A stretch of DNA of 64,000 nucleotides from Janthinobacterium sp. GW456P (GTDB lineage: Bacteria > Pseudomonadota > Gammaproteobacteria > Burkholderiales > Burkholderiaceae_D), in the NCBI RefSeq assembly GCF_002127655.1, contig NZ_NEHB01000004.1, positions 207,012 to 271,011 on the forward strand, written 5' to 3'. Made by a program: the position numbers and the translations under genes. A model generated the notes under the pieces. That model saw only the letters and a program-made list of their open reading frames with translations, did not search any database and was not told the origin of the DNA. Within the stretch, counting starts at the first letter, position 1, and every line of letters starts with the position of its first letter. Positions 33,985 to 43,800 of the stretch are shown one piece after another.

Positions 33985-34998
33985 ATGTCTTCTTTTTCTT
34001 CCGCCGCCCTGCTGCGCAATCTGAAACCCGACAACTTCACCATCGCCCTGCTCGTCACCGTGGCACTGGCCAGCTTCCTGCCCTGCACGGGCCAGACGGC
34101 CGTGGTCTTCGGCAATATCACCACTGTTGCCATCGGCGCCCTGTTTTTCCTGCATGGCGCCAAGCTGTCGCGTGAAGCCGTGGTGGCCGGCGTCATGCAC
34201 TGGCGCCTGCATTTGCTGGTGCTGGCCAGTACCTTTATTTTGTTCCCCCTGCTGGGCCTGGCTCTGCGTCCGCTGGCGCTGACTTTTCTTACGCCCGAGC
34301 TGTACGTGGGCATTTTGTTCCTGTGCGCCTTGCCATCGACCGTGCAATCATCGATCGCCCTGACGGCCATGGCGCGCGGCAATGTACCGGCCGCCATCTG
34401 CAGCGCCTCGGCCTCGAATTTCATCGGCATTTTTCTGGCCCCCATCCTGGTGGGCTTGCTGGTGGCCAAGGGCGCGGAAAGCAAGTCGTCGGTCGATGCC
34501 GTGCTGTCCATCGTGATGCAGCTGCTGCTGCCCTTCCTGGCCGGCCAGTTCCTGCGCCGCTGGATCGGCCGCTGGGTCGACCGTCACAAGGCCATGCTGA
34601 AATTCGTCGACCAAGGTTCCATTTTGCTGGTGGTCTACACGGCCTTCAGCGAAGCCGTCAGCGAAGGCCTGTGGCACACGATCTCGGTGGAAACCCTGGT
34701 CGCCCTGGGCCTGTTCAGCATCTTGCTGCTGGCGCTGGTCCTGGGCCTGATGACGTTCATCAGCCGCCGCCTGGGCTTTAGCAAGGAAGACGAGATCGCC
34801 ATCGTCTTTTGCGGCTCGAAGAAAAGCCTGGCCAGCGGCGTGCCCATGGCCAAGGTCTTGTTCGCCACGCACGCGCTGGGCATGGTGATTTTGCCGCTGA
34901 TGCTGTTCCACCAGATTCAACTGATGATCTGCGCCGTGATTGCGCAACGCTATGCGCGGCGCGACGAGCAGCAGGAAGGACCGGCGACGACCTTGTAG
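33985..34998 (+). CDS. bile acid:sodium symporter family protein (YfeH-like)
   Basis: 337 residues from ATG 33985 (MSSFSSAALLRNLKPDNF); an upstream extension in the same frame crosses repeat-flanking DNA. About ten helices, with the SBF-like signatures FLHGAKLSREAV, FLCALPSTVQSSIALTAMARGN and FCGSKKSLASGVPMAKVLF containing the crossover prolines/glycines. Probable sodium-coupled transporter of an organic anion; substrate unknown. Monocistronic, ends 2 nt before the convergent UdgX gene. Confidence 0.88.
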   Translation: MSSFSSAALLRNLKPDNFTIALLVTVALASFLPCTGQTAVVFGNITTVAIGALFFLHGAKLSREAVVAGVMHWRLHLLVLASTFILFPLLGLALRPLALTFLTPELYVGILFLCALPSTVQSSIALTAMARGNVPAAICSASASNFIGIFLAPILVGLLVAKGAESKSSVDAVLSIVMQLLLPFLAGQFLRRWIGRWVDRHKAMLKFVDQGSILLVVYTAFSEAVSEGLWHTISVETLVALGLFSILLLALVLGLMTFISRRLGFSKEDEIAIVFCGSKKSLASGVPMAKVLFATHALGMVILPLMLFHQIQLMICAVIAQRYARRDEQQEGPATTL

Positions 34999-35000
34999 GA

Positions 35001-36416
35001 TTAGCCTTGCTGCAGCGTCAAGGCCTGCCGTAAACCGTCCACGATCACCCGATACGCCTGCCGCCGGCTCGCCTCGTCTGGCGCGCGCAGCACGTAGGAC
35101 GGATGGTAGACGGTCACCACCCAGCGGCCGTCGTGTTCGATGGGCGTGCCGATCAGCGGCGTCATCGCCGCCGCGCCATCCCGCAGCACGGATTTTAATG
35201 CCGTGCTGCCCAGCGCCACGATCACCTGTGGTTTGACACGTTCCATTTCTTCTTCCAGCCAGCCATGGCAGGCGAGGATCTCGCGCTGGGCCGGGGTCTT
35301 GTGCAGGCGGCGCTTGCCGCGTGGTTCCCACTTGAAATGCTTGACCGCATTGGTCAGATAGATGCTGTCGCGCGCCATGCCCGCTTCCCGCATGGCCCTG
35401 TCCAGCAGCGCACCGGCCGGGCCGACGAACGGCAGTCCGGCCAGGTCTTCCTGGTCGCCCGGTTGTTCACCGACGAGCATGATGCGGGCGGTGTGCGGAC
35501 CTGTGCCGGGCACGGCTTGCGTGGCGTGCTGCCACAGCGCGCAGCGGCGGCACTGGTCCAGGGTAGTCGCTACCGCGCGCACGGGCTGGGCCCGTTCTGC
35601 GCTGATCGGGATCATGGCCGCGCCCTGCCGCTGTCCCACGCTGGCCGTCTGCCCCGTGCGCCGCTCGCCGTTGGCCGCGCCGCTCAGCATGGCGGGCACG
35701 ATGGCGCCTTCCGGCAAGTTTTTCCAGAAGCGCGAGGGGATATGGCTGTGCAGCAAATCGGCATTCACGCGCGCGGGGTTGAAGATGCTGCGGTAGTACG
35801 TCAGCCATAGCGCTTCACCCGCATCGTCGATGTCGGCCGCGCCACGCAGCAGGGCCGGTCCCGCGTGCAGGGTGGCGCCATCCCACAGCATGCTGGCACC
35901 GGGCGTGGCGATCATCCAGCTGGCCGATCCCATGCGGCGCGCGAAGTGGCGCGCCACCTGCGGCAGCACCTCGTGCGTGGGCTCGAACCAGGCGACGAAG
36001 CGGGGCGCGCCGTCGCTTTCCGCCCGCTCGCGGAAGCGCACATACGCATGCATGTCGTGCTCTTCGCGATGCACGGCCTTGACCATGGCGTGCAGGCGCG
36101 CGCCGTCCGCGTCGGCCGGCGACACCACGTCGTGCTGGCCCAGCTGCCAGCGCCACAGCACCTGATACAGGAAGGCCCAGCGGTCAGGGACGTTGAAACA
36201 GGCGGCGCTTTCCAGCAGTTCCACCAGTTGGCGGGGCAGGCGCAGCGGCGGCGCGCCGGTATCCGTCGCCTCTGGCGTGGAGGAAAACAGGTCGCCCTCG
36301 CCGGGCCGCGATTGCCAGGCCACATCGGCAGGCGGCACGCCGCGCGCGATCAGTTCGCGCGCCGCCGCGCGCCACGCGTCGAACGACTGCGCCAGGCGCA
36401 CCATCTGGCCGCTCAT
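35001..36416 (-). CDS. udgX: DUF4130-UdgX fusion (uracil-DNA binding protein)
   Basis: 471 residues from ATG 36416, ATGA-overlapping the radical SAM gene. Residues about 1-260: DUF4130. Residues about 285-471: family-4-like uracil-DNA glycosylase fold with iron-sulfur cysteines (CRRCALW), motif GEQPGDQEDLAGLPFVGPAG and the UdgX-specific loop GKRRLHKTP, whose His forms a covalent bond to DNA uracil sites in characterised UdgX (KRRIH there, KRRLH here), and HPSYVLR motif B. LexA box upstream of the operon implies SOS induction. Role: capture of uracil or abasic lesions, partner function of DUF4130 unknown. Confidence 0.9.
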   Translation of the reverse strand: MSGQMVRLAQSFDAWRAAARELIARGVPPADVAWQSRPGEGDLFSSTPEATDTGAPPLRLPRQLVELLESAACFNVPDRWAFLYQVLWRWQLGQHDVVSPADADGARLHAMVKAVHREEHDMHAYVRFRERAESDGAPRFVAWFEPTHEVLPQVARHFARRMGSASWMIATPGASMLWDGATLHAGPALLRGAADIDDAGEALWLTYYRSIFNPARVNADLLHSHIPSRFWKNLPEGAIVPAMLSGAANGERRTGQTASVGQRQGAAMIPISAERAQPVRAVATTLDQCRRCALWQHATQAVPGTGPHTARIMLVGEQPGDQEDLAGLPFVGPAGALLDRAMREAGMARDSIYLTNAVKHFKWEPRGKRRLHKTPAQREILACHGWLEEEMERVKPQVIVALGSTALKSVLRDGAAAMTPLIGTPIEHDGRWVVTVYHPSYVLRAPDEASRRQAYRVIVDGLRQALTLQQG

Positions 36417-37645
36417 GCCGCCTGCAACTCCGGCCATAAATGCATTTGCTGCGGCGCATCGGCCATGGCGCGGCGCAATTGTTCGGAAGCGGCGGTGTCG
36501 CGCGCGGGAAAATAGTCGGCCGTGATGATGAAGGGCGCAATTTTCTTCATGCTGCAGCGCAGGCGCGACAGGTCAGCGTAGCGCACTTGCCGCAACTGGC
36601 GCAGGTCGACGATGCGCTGCGCGTTGCGCAGGCCGATGCCGGGCACGCGCGCGATCATGTGCTGCGCCGCGCGGTTCAAGTCCAGCGGAAAATGTTCGCG
36701 GTGCGCCAGCGCCCACGCCAGCTTGGGATCGATGTCGAGCGCCAGGTTGCCGCCGCTGGCGGGCAGCAGTTCGCTGGCCTGGAAACCATAGCTGCGCAGC
36801 AAGAAATCGGCCTGGTACAGTCGGTGTTCGCGCAGCATCGGCGGCGGCGCCAGCGGCACGCTGTTCGGGCTGTCGGGGATGGGGCTGAAAGCCGAGTAAT
36901 ACACGCGCTTGAGTTTGTAGCTGCCGTACAAGGTCTCGGCGGTGGCGAGGATTTGCTGGTCGTCGCTGGCGTCGGCGCCGACGATCATCTGCGTGCTTTG
37001 CCCGGCCGGCGCGAAACGCGGCGCGCGCGGTTCTTCGGCTTTTTCATCGAGCTTGCGGCGGATGGCGCCCATGGCCAGCTTGATCGTGTGCACGCTCTTT
37101 TCCGGCGCCAGTTTCTGCACGCTGTCCTGGGTCGGCAGTTCGATATTGACGCTGAGCCGGTCGGCATAGCGGCCCGCCTGCGCGATCAGGGCGGGGTCGG
37201 CGTCGGGGATGGTTTTCAGGTGGATATAGCCGCGGAACTGGTGCGCCTCGCGCAACTCGCGCGCCACCTGCACCAGTTGCTCCATCGTGTAGTCGGCCGA
37301 GCGGATGATGCCGGAACTCAGGAACAGGCCGTCGATGTAGTTGCGCAGGTAAAAGTCGGCAGTCAATTTCACCACCTCGGCCACCGTAAAGCGGGCGCGC
37401 GGCACGTTCGAACTGCGGCGGTTGACGCAGTACTGGCAATCGTACAGGCAGTAATTGGTCAGCAGGATTTTCAGCAGCGAGACGCAGCGCCCGTCCGGCG
37501 TGTAGCTGTGGCAAATGCCCATGCCCGAGGTGGCGCCAAAGCCGTCCTTGCCGATGGAATCGCGCTTGGGTGCGCCGCTGCTGGCGCAGGACGCGTCGTA
37601 CTTGGCCGCGTCGGCCAGGATTTCCAGCTTGTCCGTCAATTCCAT
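36413..37645 (-). CDS. putative DNA modification/repair radical SAM protein
   Basis: 410 residues, ATG 37645. Radical SAM cluster motif CLYDCQYC (C-x3-C-x2-C) near residue 66, additional cysteines CASSG and GICHSYTPDGRC before it, barrel strands (GLFLSSGII, YIHLKTIP), and a C-terminal helix-hairpin-helix (MIARVPGIGLRNAQRIVDLRQ region) for DNA binding. This is the family habitually linked to DUF4130/UdgX genes. Substrate and chemistry unknown. A consensus LexA box starts 15 nt upstream of the start codon. Confidence 0.9.
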   Translation of the reverse strand: MELTDKLEILADAAKYDASCASSGAPKRDSIGKDGFGATSGMGICHSYTPDGRCVSLLKILLTNYCLYDCQYCVNRRSSNVPRARFTVAEVVKLTADFYLRNYIDGLFLSSGIIRSADYTMEQLVQVARELREAHQFRGYIHLKTIPDADPALIAQAGRYADRLSVNIELPTQDSVQKLAPEKSVHTIKLAMGAIRRKLDEKAEEPRAPRFAPAGQSTQMIVGADASDDQQILATAETLYGSYKLKRVYYSAFSPIPDSPNSVPLAPPPMLREHRLYQADFLLRSYGFQASELLPASGGNLALDIDPKLAWALAHREHFPLDLNRAAQHMIARVPGIGLRNAQRIVDLRQLRQVRYADLSRLRCSMKKIAPFIITADYFPARDTAASEQLRRAMADAPQQMHLWPELQAA

Positions 37646-37659
37646 GGCTCACCTCGATA

Positions 37660-37679
37660 TACTGTGTTTATATACAGTA
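37660..37679 (-). promoter_or_regulatory. LexA (SOS) box of radical SAM-UdgX operon
   Basis: TACTGTGTTTATATACAGTA: CTGT-N8-ACAG with flanking TA on both sides, essentially the E. coli consensus. It overlaps the likely -10 region (TATAAA on the minus strand) of the operon. Confidence 0.88.
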
Positions 37680-37726
37680 TATCAGGGAATCTGCCTTGTG
37701 CCGTCTTGACTTGCGCCATGGCAGAG

Positions 37727-37750
37727 CGCTATATATAAGTGTATATTACG
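37727..37750 (+). promoter_or_regulatory. candidate ModE operator of modA
   Basis: CGCTATATA (37727-37735), 6-nt spacer, TATATTACG (37742-37750): imperfect inverted repeat of the CGTTATAT type bound by ModE, 36 nt upstream of modA. modE is the last gene of the same operon. It is separate from the LexA box on the other side of the spacer. Confidence 0.6.
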
Positions 37751-37785
37751 TTCCTTGTTCACCGTTCACTTACAAGGATACGATC

Positions 37786-38544
37786 ATGCGCCTCACCTCC
37801 CTCGCCCGCCTGCTTGGCACCGCCCTGCTCGCCACCGCTGCCTCGTCCGCCTTTGCCGGCGAAGTGGTGGTGTCGGCCGCGGCCAGCCTGACGAATGCGT
37901 TCAAGGATGCGGCGCAAAGCTATGAGGCGCAGTATCCGGGCAGCAAGGTGTCCCTGAACTTTGCCGCCTCGGGCGTGCTGCTGCAGCAGATCGTCAAGGG
38001 CGCGCCCGTGGATGTGTTTGCCTCGGCCGACCAGGAAACCATGGATGCGGCGCAAAAGCAGGGCCTGGTGCTGCCGGCCGAGCGCATGGATTTCGTCGGC
38101 AACAGCCTGGTGCTGATCGTGCCGCACGATAGCAAGCTGGGCATCAAGAGCCTGGCCGACCTGGCGCAAAAAAGCATCACGCGCGTGGCCATCGCCAACC
38201 CGGCCAGCGTACCCGTCGGCCGCTATTCTGAAGGCGCGCTGAAGAAGGCGAAGCTGTGGGACGCCGTGCAGCCGAAAGCCATCGGCACGCAGAATGTGCG
38301 CCAGTCGCTCGACTACGTTGCGCGCGGCGAAGTCGATGCGGGCTTTGTCTACGCCACCGACGCGGCCATCATGAAAGACAAGGTCAACGTCGTGCTGGAC
38401 GTGCCGCTCGACGCACCCGTGCTGTACCCAATCGCCACCATCAAGGGCAGCGGCAATGCGGCCGAGGCGAAGCGCTTCGTCAGCTACCTGCAGACGGCGC
38501 CGGCGCAAGCCATCCTGGCCAAGTACGGTTTCAAGAAGCCATAA
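37786..38544 (+). CDS. modA: molybdate-binding periplasmic protein ModA
   Basis: 252 residues, ATG 37786 with AAGGA 9 nt upstream. Signal peptide cleaved after SSAFA (residue about 24); mature domain starts EVVVSAAASLTNAFKDAAQSYE, then NFAASGVLLQQIVKGAPVDVFASADQ, VGRYSEGALKKA and GFVYATDAA, the usual oxyanion ligands of ModA. Captures molybdate or tungstate for ModBC. First gene of modABC-modE. Confidence 0.95.
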   Translation: MRLTSLARLLGTALLATAASSAFAGEVVVSAAASLTNAFKDAAQSYEAQYPGSKVSLNFAASGVLLQQIVKGAPVDVFASADQETMDAAQKQGLVLPAERMDFVGNSLVLIVPHDSKLGIKSLADLAQKSITRVAIANPASVPVGRYSEGALKKAKLWDAVQPKAIGTQNVRQSLDYVARGEVDAGFVYATDAAIMKDKVNVVLDVPLDAPVLYPIATIKGSGNAAEAKRFVSYLQTAPAQAILAKYGFKKP

Positions 38545-38560
38545 GGTAAAACGAACGCGC

Positions 38561-39232
38561 ATGGATATCGCCTGGACCGCGCTGGCCCTGTCGCTCAAAG
38601 TAGCGGCGTGGGCCACGGCGCTCAATTTGCTGCTCGGCATCGGTACGGGCTATCTGCTGGCGCGCACGCGTTTTCCCGGGCGCGAATTGCTCGACGCCCT
38701 GCTGACCCTGCCGATGGTGATGCCGCCCACCGTGCTCGGCTATTACCTGCTGGTGCTGCTGGGCCGGCGCGGCACCCTGGGTATCTGGTTGCAGGACAAC
38801 TTCGGCATCAACCTGATTTTTACGTGGCAGGGCGCCGTGATCGCCTCCACCGTGGTCGCCTTTCCCCTCGTCTTCAAGCCCGCGCGCGCCGCCTTCGAGG
38901 CGGTCGATGGCCAGCTCGAGCAGGCGGCCCGCGTGCTGGGTATTTCTGAAATGGCGATTTTCTTTCGCGTCACCTTGCCGCTGGCGTGGCGCGGCATCCT
39001 CGCCGGCGTGCTGCTGGGATTTGTGCGCGCGCTCGGCGAATTCGGTGCCACCCTGATGGTGGCCGGCAGTATTCCCGGCAAGACGCAGACCCTGTCGGTG
39101 GCCGTGTATGAAGCCGTGCAGGCGGGCCAGGACGATGTCGCCAACACTCTGGTGCTGATCACCTCCTTTGTCTGCATCGTGGTGCTGCTGTCGGCTGGCC
39201 GCCTGGCGCCCGGGCGCGTCGCGCACAAATGA
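38561..39232 (+). CDS. modB: molybdate ABC transporter permease ModB
   Basis: 223 residues, five to six helices of the BPD_transp_1 family. Signature PMVMPPTVLGYYLLVLLG near the N terminus and the EAA-type coupling loop EQAARVLGISEMAIFFRVTLPLAWRG (quoted in parts: EQAARVLGISEMAIFF). Forms the inner-membrane channel for molybdate. 16 nt after modA; the stop overlaps an in-frame ATG of modC (ATGA at 39229). Confidence 0.95.
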   Translation: MDIAWTALALSLKVAAWATALNLLLGIGTGYLLARTRFPGRELLDALLTLPMVMPPTVLGYYLLVLLGRRGTLGIWLQDNFGINLIFTWQGAVIASTVVAFPLVFKPARAAFEAVDGQLEQAARVLGISEMAIFFRVTLPLAWRGILAGVLLGFVRALGEFGATLMVAGSIPGKTQTLSVAVYEAVQAGQDDVANTLVLITSFVCIVVLLSAGRLAPGRVAHK

Positions 39233-39240
39233 GGTCTATG

Positions 39241-39951
39241 ATGACGCCCATGCAACTCGACCTCGACATCCGCGCCACCCTGCGTTCCGGCAAACGCCGC
39301 TTCGACCTGCAGGTGCAATGCACCTCAGGCAGCCAGCGCATCGCCATGTATGGCCCGTCCGGCGCCGGCAAGAGCATGACCCTGAAAGCCATTGCCGGAC
39401 TCTTCACGCCGCACGCGGGCCATATCCGCTTGAACGGGCGCACCCTGTTCGATGCGGCCGCCGGCATCAATCTGCCGCCGCAGCAGCGCAATGTCGCCTA
39501 CCTGTTCCAGGATTACGCGCTGTTCCCGCACCTGACGGTGCGCCAGAACGTGGGCTTCGGCCTGGCACGCGGCTGGTTCAACCCGCGCGCGCGCGAAAAA
39601 TTGCAGAAGGTCGAGCATTGGCTGGACGCGTTTCACTTGCAGGAACTGGCGCACCAGTTTCCCGACGAGTTGTCCGGAGGCCAGCGCCAAAGGGTGGCGC
39701 TGGCGAGGGCGCTCGTGGCCGAACCGGCCGCGTTGCTGCTCGACGAGCCGTTCGCCGCCCTCGATCCGGCCCTGCGTGTCAAAATGCGCCTGGAACTGAG
39801 CCAGTGGCAGCAGCGCCTGGACGTGCCCATGATCCTGATCACCCATGATCCGGAAGATGCGCGCATTCTGGGCGAGCATGTGCTGTACTTGCGCGACGGA
39901 CAGATCGATAACAGGGAAGAACACATGGCATTGGGTGAACGCATTGGATAA
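39241..39951 (+). CDS. modC: molybdate ABC transporter ATPase ModC, short form
   Basis: 236 residues from ATG 39241, 6 nt after GAGG; in-frame ATGs at 39229 and 39238 are alternatives. Walker A GPSGAGKSMTL, Q-loop YLFQDYALFPHLT, signature LSGGQRQRVALARAL, Walker B LLLDEPFAALDP, switch His in ILITHDPED. It lacks the C-terminal TOBE/Mop domain of E. coli-type ModC (about 350 residues), stopping after the ATPase fold. Energises ModB. Confidence 0.92.
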   Translation: MTPMQLDLDIRATLRSGKRRFDLQVQCTSGSQRIAMYGPSGAGKSMTLKAIAGLFTPHAGHIRLNGRTLFDAAAGINLPPQQRNVAYLFQDYALFPHLTVRQNVGFGLARGWFNPRAREKLQKVEHWLDAFHLQELAHQFPDELSGGQRQRVALARALVAEPAALLLDEPFAALDPALRVKMRLELSQWQQRLDVPMILITHDPEDARILGEHVLYLRDGQIDNREEHMALGERIG

Positions 39952-40759
39952 ATCAGCGGCAGCGGAAATCGGCCTGCAAGGCTCGGTATGGATGACGGTG
40001 GGCGGAGAAAACCTGGGCGGCGCCGGCAGGGTGGAATTGCTGGGCGCCATCGCCGAATGCGGCTCCATCACGCAGGCGGCCAAGCTCGTCAAGATGAGCT
40101 ACAAGGCGGCCTGGGATGCCATCGACGCGATGAACAACCTGGCCGGCGAGCCGCTGGTTGAACGCTTGACGGGCGGCAAGGGCGGCGGTGGCACGCGGCT
40201 GACGCAGCGGGGACGCCAGCTGGTCGACAATTTCCGCATCATCGAGCGCGAGCATGCGCGCTACCTGCGCCAGCTGGGCAGCCAGGCCGAAGGCATCGCC
40301 GACGATCTTTTACTCATACGGAGAATGGCCATGAAAACCACGGCACGCAATCAATTTCTGGGCAAGGTGGCCGAACTGAAACCGGGCGCCGTCAACGATG
40401 AAGTCACCCTGGAGTTGCCCGGTGGCCAGCACATCGTGGCCATCGTCACGCAGGGCAGCAGCGCGGGCCTGGGCCTGGTGCCGGGCGCGGAAGCGTTCGC
40501 GCTGATCAAGGCTTCGTCGATCATCCTCGTGGCCGACGGCGCAGGGGCGCGCTTTTCCGCGCGCAACCAGCTGGCCGGCACCGTCACGCGCGTGCAGACG
40601 GGCGCCGTCAACACGGAAGTGGTGCTGGACTTGCCAAGCGGCGGCACGATTGCCGCCATCATCACCAACCAGAGCAGCACCGAGCTGGGCATCGAGATCG
40701 GCAGCAGCGTGACGGCGATTTTCAAAGCGTCCAGCGTGATTCTGGGCGTGCCGGCGTAA
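39935..40759 (+). CDS. modE: molybdate-responsive regulator ModE
   Basis: About 274 residues from GTG 39935 or 271 from TTG 39944; no ATG is available and the gene begins inside modC. N-terminal LysR-like winged helix (AECGSITQAAKLVKMSYKAAWDAI, LVERLTGGKGGGGTRLT in parts) typical of ModE, then two tandem Mop domains (TARNQFLGKVAELKPGAVND and SARNQLAGTVTRVQTGAVNT as opening strands) that bind molybdate. Represses mod genes when molybdate-loaded. Being last in the operon it would repress its own synthesis. Confidence 0.9.
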   Translation: MNALDKSAAAEIGLQGSVWMTVGGENLGGAGRVELLGAIAECGSITQAAKLVKMSYKAAWDAIDAMNNLAGEPLVERLTGGKGGGGTRLTQRGRQLVDNFRIIEREHARYLRQLGSQAEGIADDLLLIRRMAMKTTARNQFLGKVAELKPGAVNDEVTLELPGGQHIVAIVTQGSSAGLGLVPGAEAFALIKASSIILVADGAGARFSARNQLAGTVTRVQTGAVNTEVVLDLPSGGTIAAIITNQSSTELGIEIGSSVTAIFKASSVILGVPA

Positions 40760-40773
40760 GCCAAAAGCCGTAG

Positions 40774-40859
40774 GTCGGATTAGCGGCGGCACGCCGCGTA
40801 ATCCGACAATATTGTTGGCGTCCGTGGTGTCGGATTACGCGCTGGCGCGCTAATCCGAC
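40774..40859. repeat. GTCGGATTA-family double palindrome
   Basis: Unit 1: GTCGGATTA (40774-40782) pairs with TAATCCGAC (40799-40807), inner arms CGGCG/CGCCG. Spacer contains AATATTGTTGGCGTC. Unit 2: GTCGGATTA (40829-40837) pairs with TAATCCGAC (40851-40859), inner GCGC arms. Between convergent modE and the hybrid kinase gene; no T tract for a standard terminator. Confidence 0.82.
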
Positions 40860-40877
40860 CCGCGCAAGGTCGCAAAT

Positions 40878-43800
40878 TTAATCCTTCAGCCGCGACAACC
40901 AATCGGCCGCCGCCGCCAGCGCCTGCTCCAGCTCCTGCGCCGTCTGCGCCAGCAGTGCCGGCACTTCGTCCAGGCGGCCCGCATCGATGGCTTCCTCGGT
41001 GGCGAAGGCGGTGCGGATCAGGCGTTTCGTGCCCAGGGTGCCGACGGAGCCGCGCACGCTGTGCAGGATGCGCGCCACGTCGCTGTGGCGGCCTGCCTGC
41101 AATGCTGTTTCGGCGTCGCGCATGGGCGTCATGCCCTTGTTCAGCGCGTCTTCCACCATGCGCCGCAGCACGCCGCGCCCCTTCGCATCGCGCCCCATCA
41201 CGCGCATCAGCGGCGCCATGGAAAAAATTTCTTCATCGGCGACGGGCGCCGGCCCGGCCGTCTGCACTGGCGGCCGCTTGGGCAGGTGGCGCAGGATGAC
41301 TTCCATCATCTCTTCCACCACGACGGGCTTGGCGATGAAATCGCTGATGCCGGCCGTCATGCAGCGCTCGCGCTCGGACGCCAGCACGCCGGCCGTCATG
41401 GCGATCACAGGTAGGCTCAAGCGTAGTTCCGTGCGGATGATGTGGGTGGCGCTGAAGCCGTCCATGACGGGCATCTGCATGTCCATCAGCACGATGTCGT
41501 AGCGCAGCGCTTCCGTGCGCAGCCGTTCCACGGCCTGCAAGCCGTCGCCCACCACGTCCAGGGTGGCGCCCATGTGTTCGAGGATGCCGCGCGCCACGGC
41601 CTGGTTCAAATGATTGTCTTCCACCAGCAGGAAATGCACGCCGGCCAGTTCCGTGCCCAGCGGCTGCTGCAGGATGCGCTGCTCGCCGCCGTCGTGCTTG
41701 GCGATCAGCGCCTGGTGCAGGGCATCGAACAGGCTTGAACCCGTGATCGGCTTCATCAGCACGACGTCGGCCTCGGCCGCGCTGGAGATTTCCTCGAGGT
41801 GGTTGCGGGCGAAGGCGTTGACCATCACCACGATGGGCTGGCGCTGGCCGCTGGCTGCCTGGCGGATGGCCTTGGCCGTGGCCAGGCCGTCCATGACGGG
41901 CATGTGCCAGTCGGCCAGCACCACGTCGTAGGGCTGCTGCTGCGCCAGGCGCTCGCGGTACAGTTCGATGGCGGCAAAGCCGGAGTCCACTTCGTCGGCC
42001 AGCCAGCCCCACGCCTCGATCAGCTTGACGATCAGTTCGCGCGTGGTGCGGTTGTCGTCGGCCACCAGCAGGCGCAGCTGGCCCAGGGTGGGCGTGCGCC
42101 GCGTTTCGGCCGGCTGCGCCAGCATGTCGAACGGCACGCTGAACCAGAAGCGGCTGCCCTTGCCTTCGCTGCTGGCGACGGCGATGTCGCCGCCCATCAT
42201 GTGGATCAGCTGCTTGCTGATGGCCAGGCCCAGGCCCGTGCCGCCGAAGCGCCGCGTGATACTCTGGTCGCCCTGCGAAAACGCGGAAAACAGCTGCTGT
42301 TGCTGCAACTGCGTCATGCCGATGCCCGTGTCGCGCACTTCGAAGCGCAGCCAGGCGCGGCCGTTGTCTTTCTCGGCCAGGCTGACGGCCACCACCACTT
42401 CGCCGCTCTCGGTGAATTTGATGGCGTTGCCGGCCAGGTTGACGAGGATCTGCTGCAGCCGCTGGGCGTCGCCCACGAGGCGGCGCGGCACGTCGGGTTC
42501 GACGGCAATCGCCAGTTCCAGCTCCTTTTCGCCCGCATTCATCGTCATCGTCGTGGCCAGCGTGTTCATGACCTCGTCGAGGTCGAATTCGACGGGCGAC
42601 AATTCCATGCGGCGCGCCTCGATCTTCGAATAATCGAGCACGTCGTTGAGGATGCCCAGCAGCGACTGGCCCGCCACGCGCACCATGGTCAGGTACTTGC
42701 GCTGTTCCGTATCGAGCTTGGTATTGCCCAATAAATACACCATGCCCAGCACCGCATTGAGGGGCGTGCGGATTTCATGGCTCATGTTGGCGACGAAATC
42801 GCTCTTCGCGCGGTTGGCCGCCTCGGCCCGGTCGCGTTCCTGTTCCAGCTCTGCCGCGCGCGCTTCGAGTTCCTGCTGCAGCCGGTCGCGTTCGCTCATC
42901 AGGCCGTTGAACGCTTCCGTCAGTTCGCCGATCTCGTCGCGTTGCTGCACCGGCACGGGGGTGAAGCGGCTGCCGCTGGTGCGCAGCGCCTGCAGGGTGT
43001 CGCGCAGGCGCACCAGCGGCGAGAGCAGGCGCACAGTGACCCAGCCCAGAACAAAAGCGGCCAGCAGCGAGGCGAGGATGCTCCACAGCACCAGGCGGTA
43101 CAGCACGCCGTCGAACGGTTCGAAGGCGTCGTCGAGGGGCAGCGAGGCGGCCAGCAGCCAGTTTACCGATTTCAGGCGCTTGAAGCTGTTGACGGCCGTG
43201 ATGCCGCGGCTGTTGGTGCTGACCATGCTGCCTTCGCCATCGTCCTTCAGCAGCTGGGTGGTCGTCAGGTTGGCGGTCGGCAGGCGCGGCTGCAGCAAGC
43301 GGCTGGTGTCGGGGTGCAGCACATAGCGCGGCACGGCGCCGCGCGTGAGGATGAAGTAATAGCCGCTCTTGCCGATCTTTTCCGAGCGCAGGCGCCCCAG
43401 CAGGTTGTCCTTGTACAGGCGCAGCACGCCGATCACCACGCCGGCCACCTGGCCATCGGCGGCGAGCACGGGCGCGACCATCTGCACGATGGGCATGCCG
43501 CTCGATTTGCCCAGCATCGGCTCGGTGATCATGGGCTGGCGCGTGCGCAGCACGGTCTGGAAGTATTCGCGCTCGGCGACGTTGATGCCGGCGCGCCCCG
43601 CCACTTCCGGCATGTCGGCCACGACGGCGCCATGCGCGTCGAGCACCAGCACGTCGTCGAACAGCACCAGCATCGAGCGGCGCGCATAGTATTCGCGCAG
43701 TTGGGCGGGCTGGGCGATCAATTCCGGCGGCTGCTGCCTGGCCGTCAGGGTGACGATCTGCAGCAGCATGCCCAGTTTGTCGTCGAGTTCGGCAGCGGTG

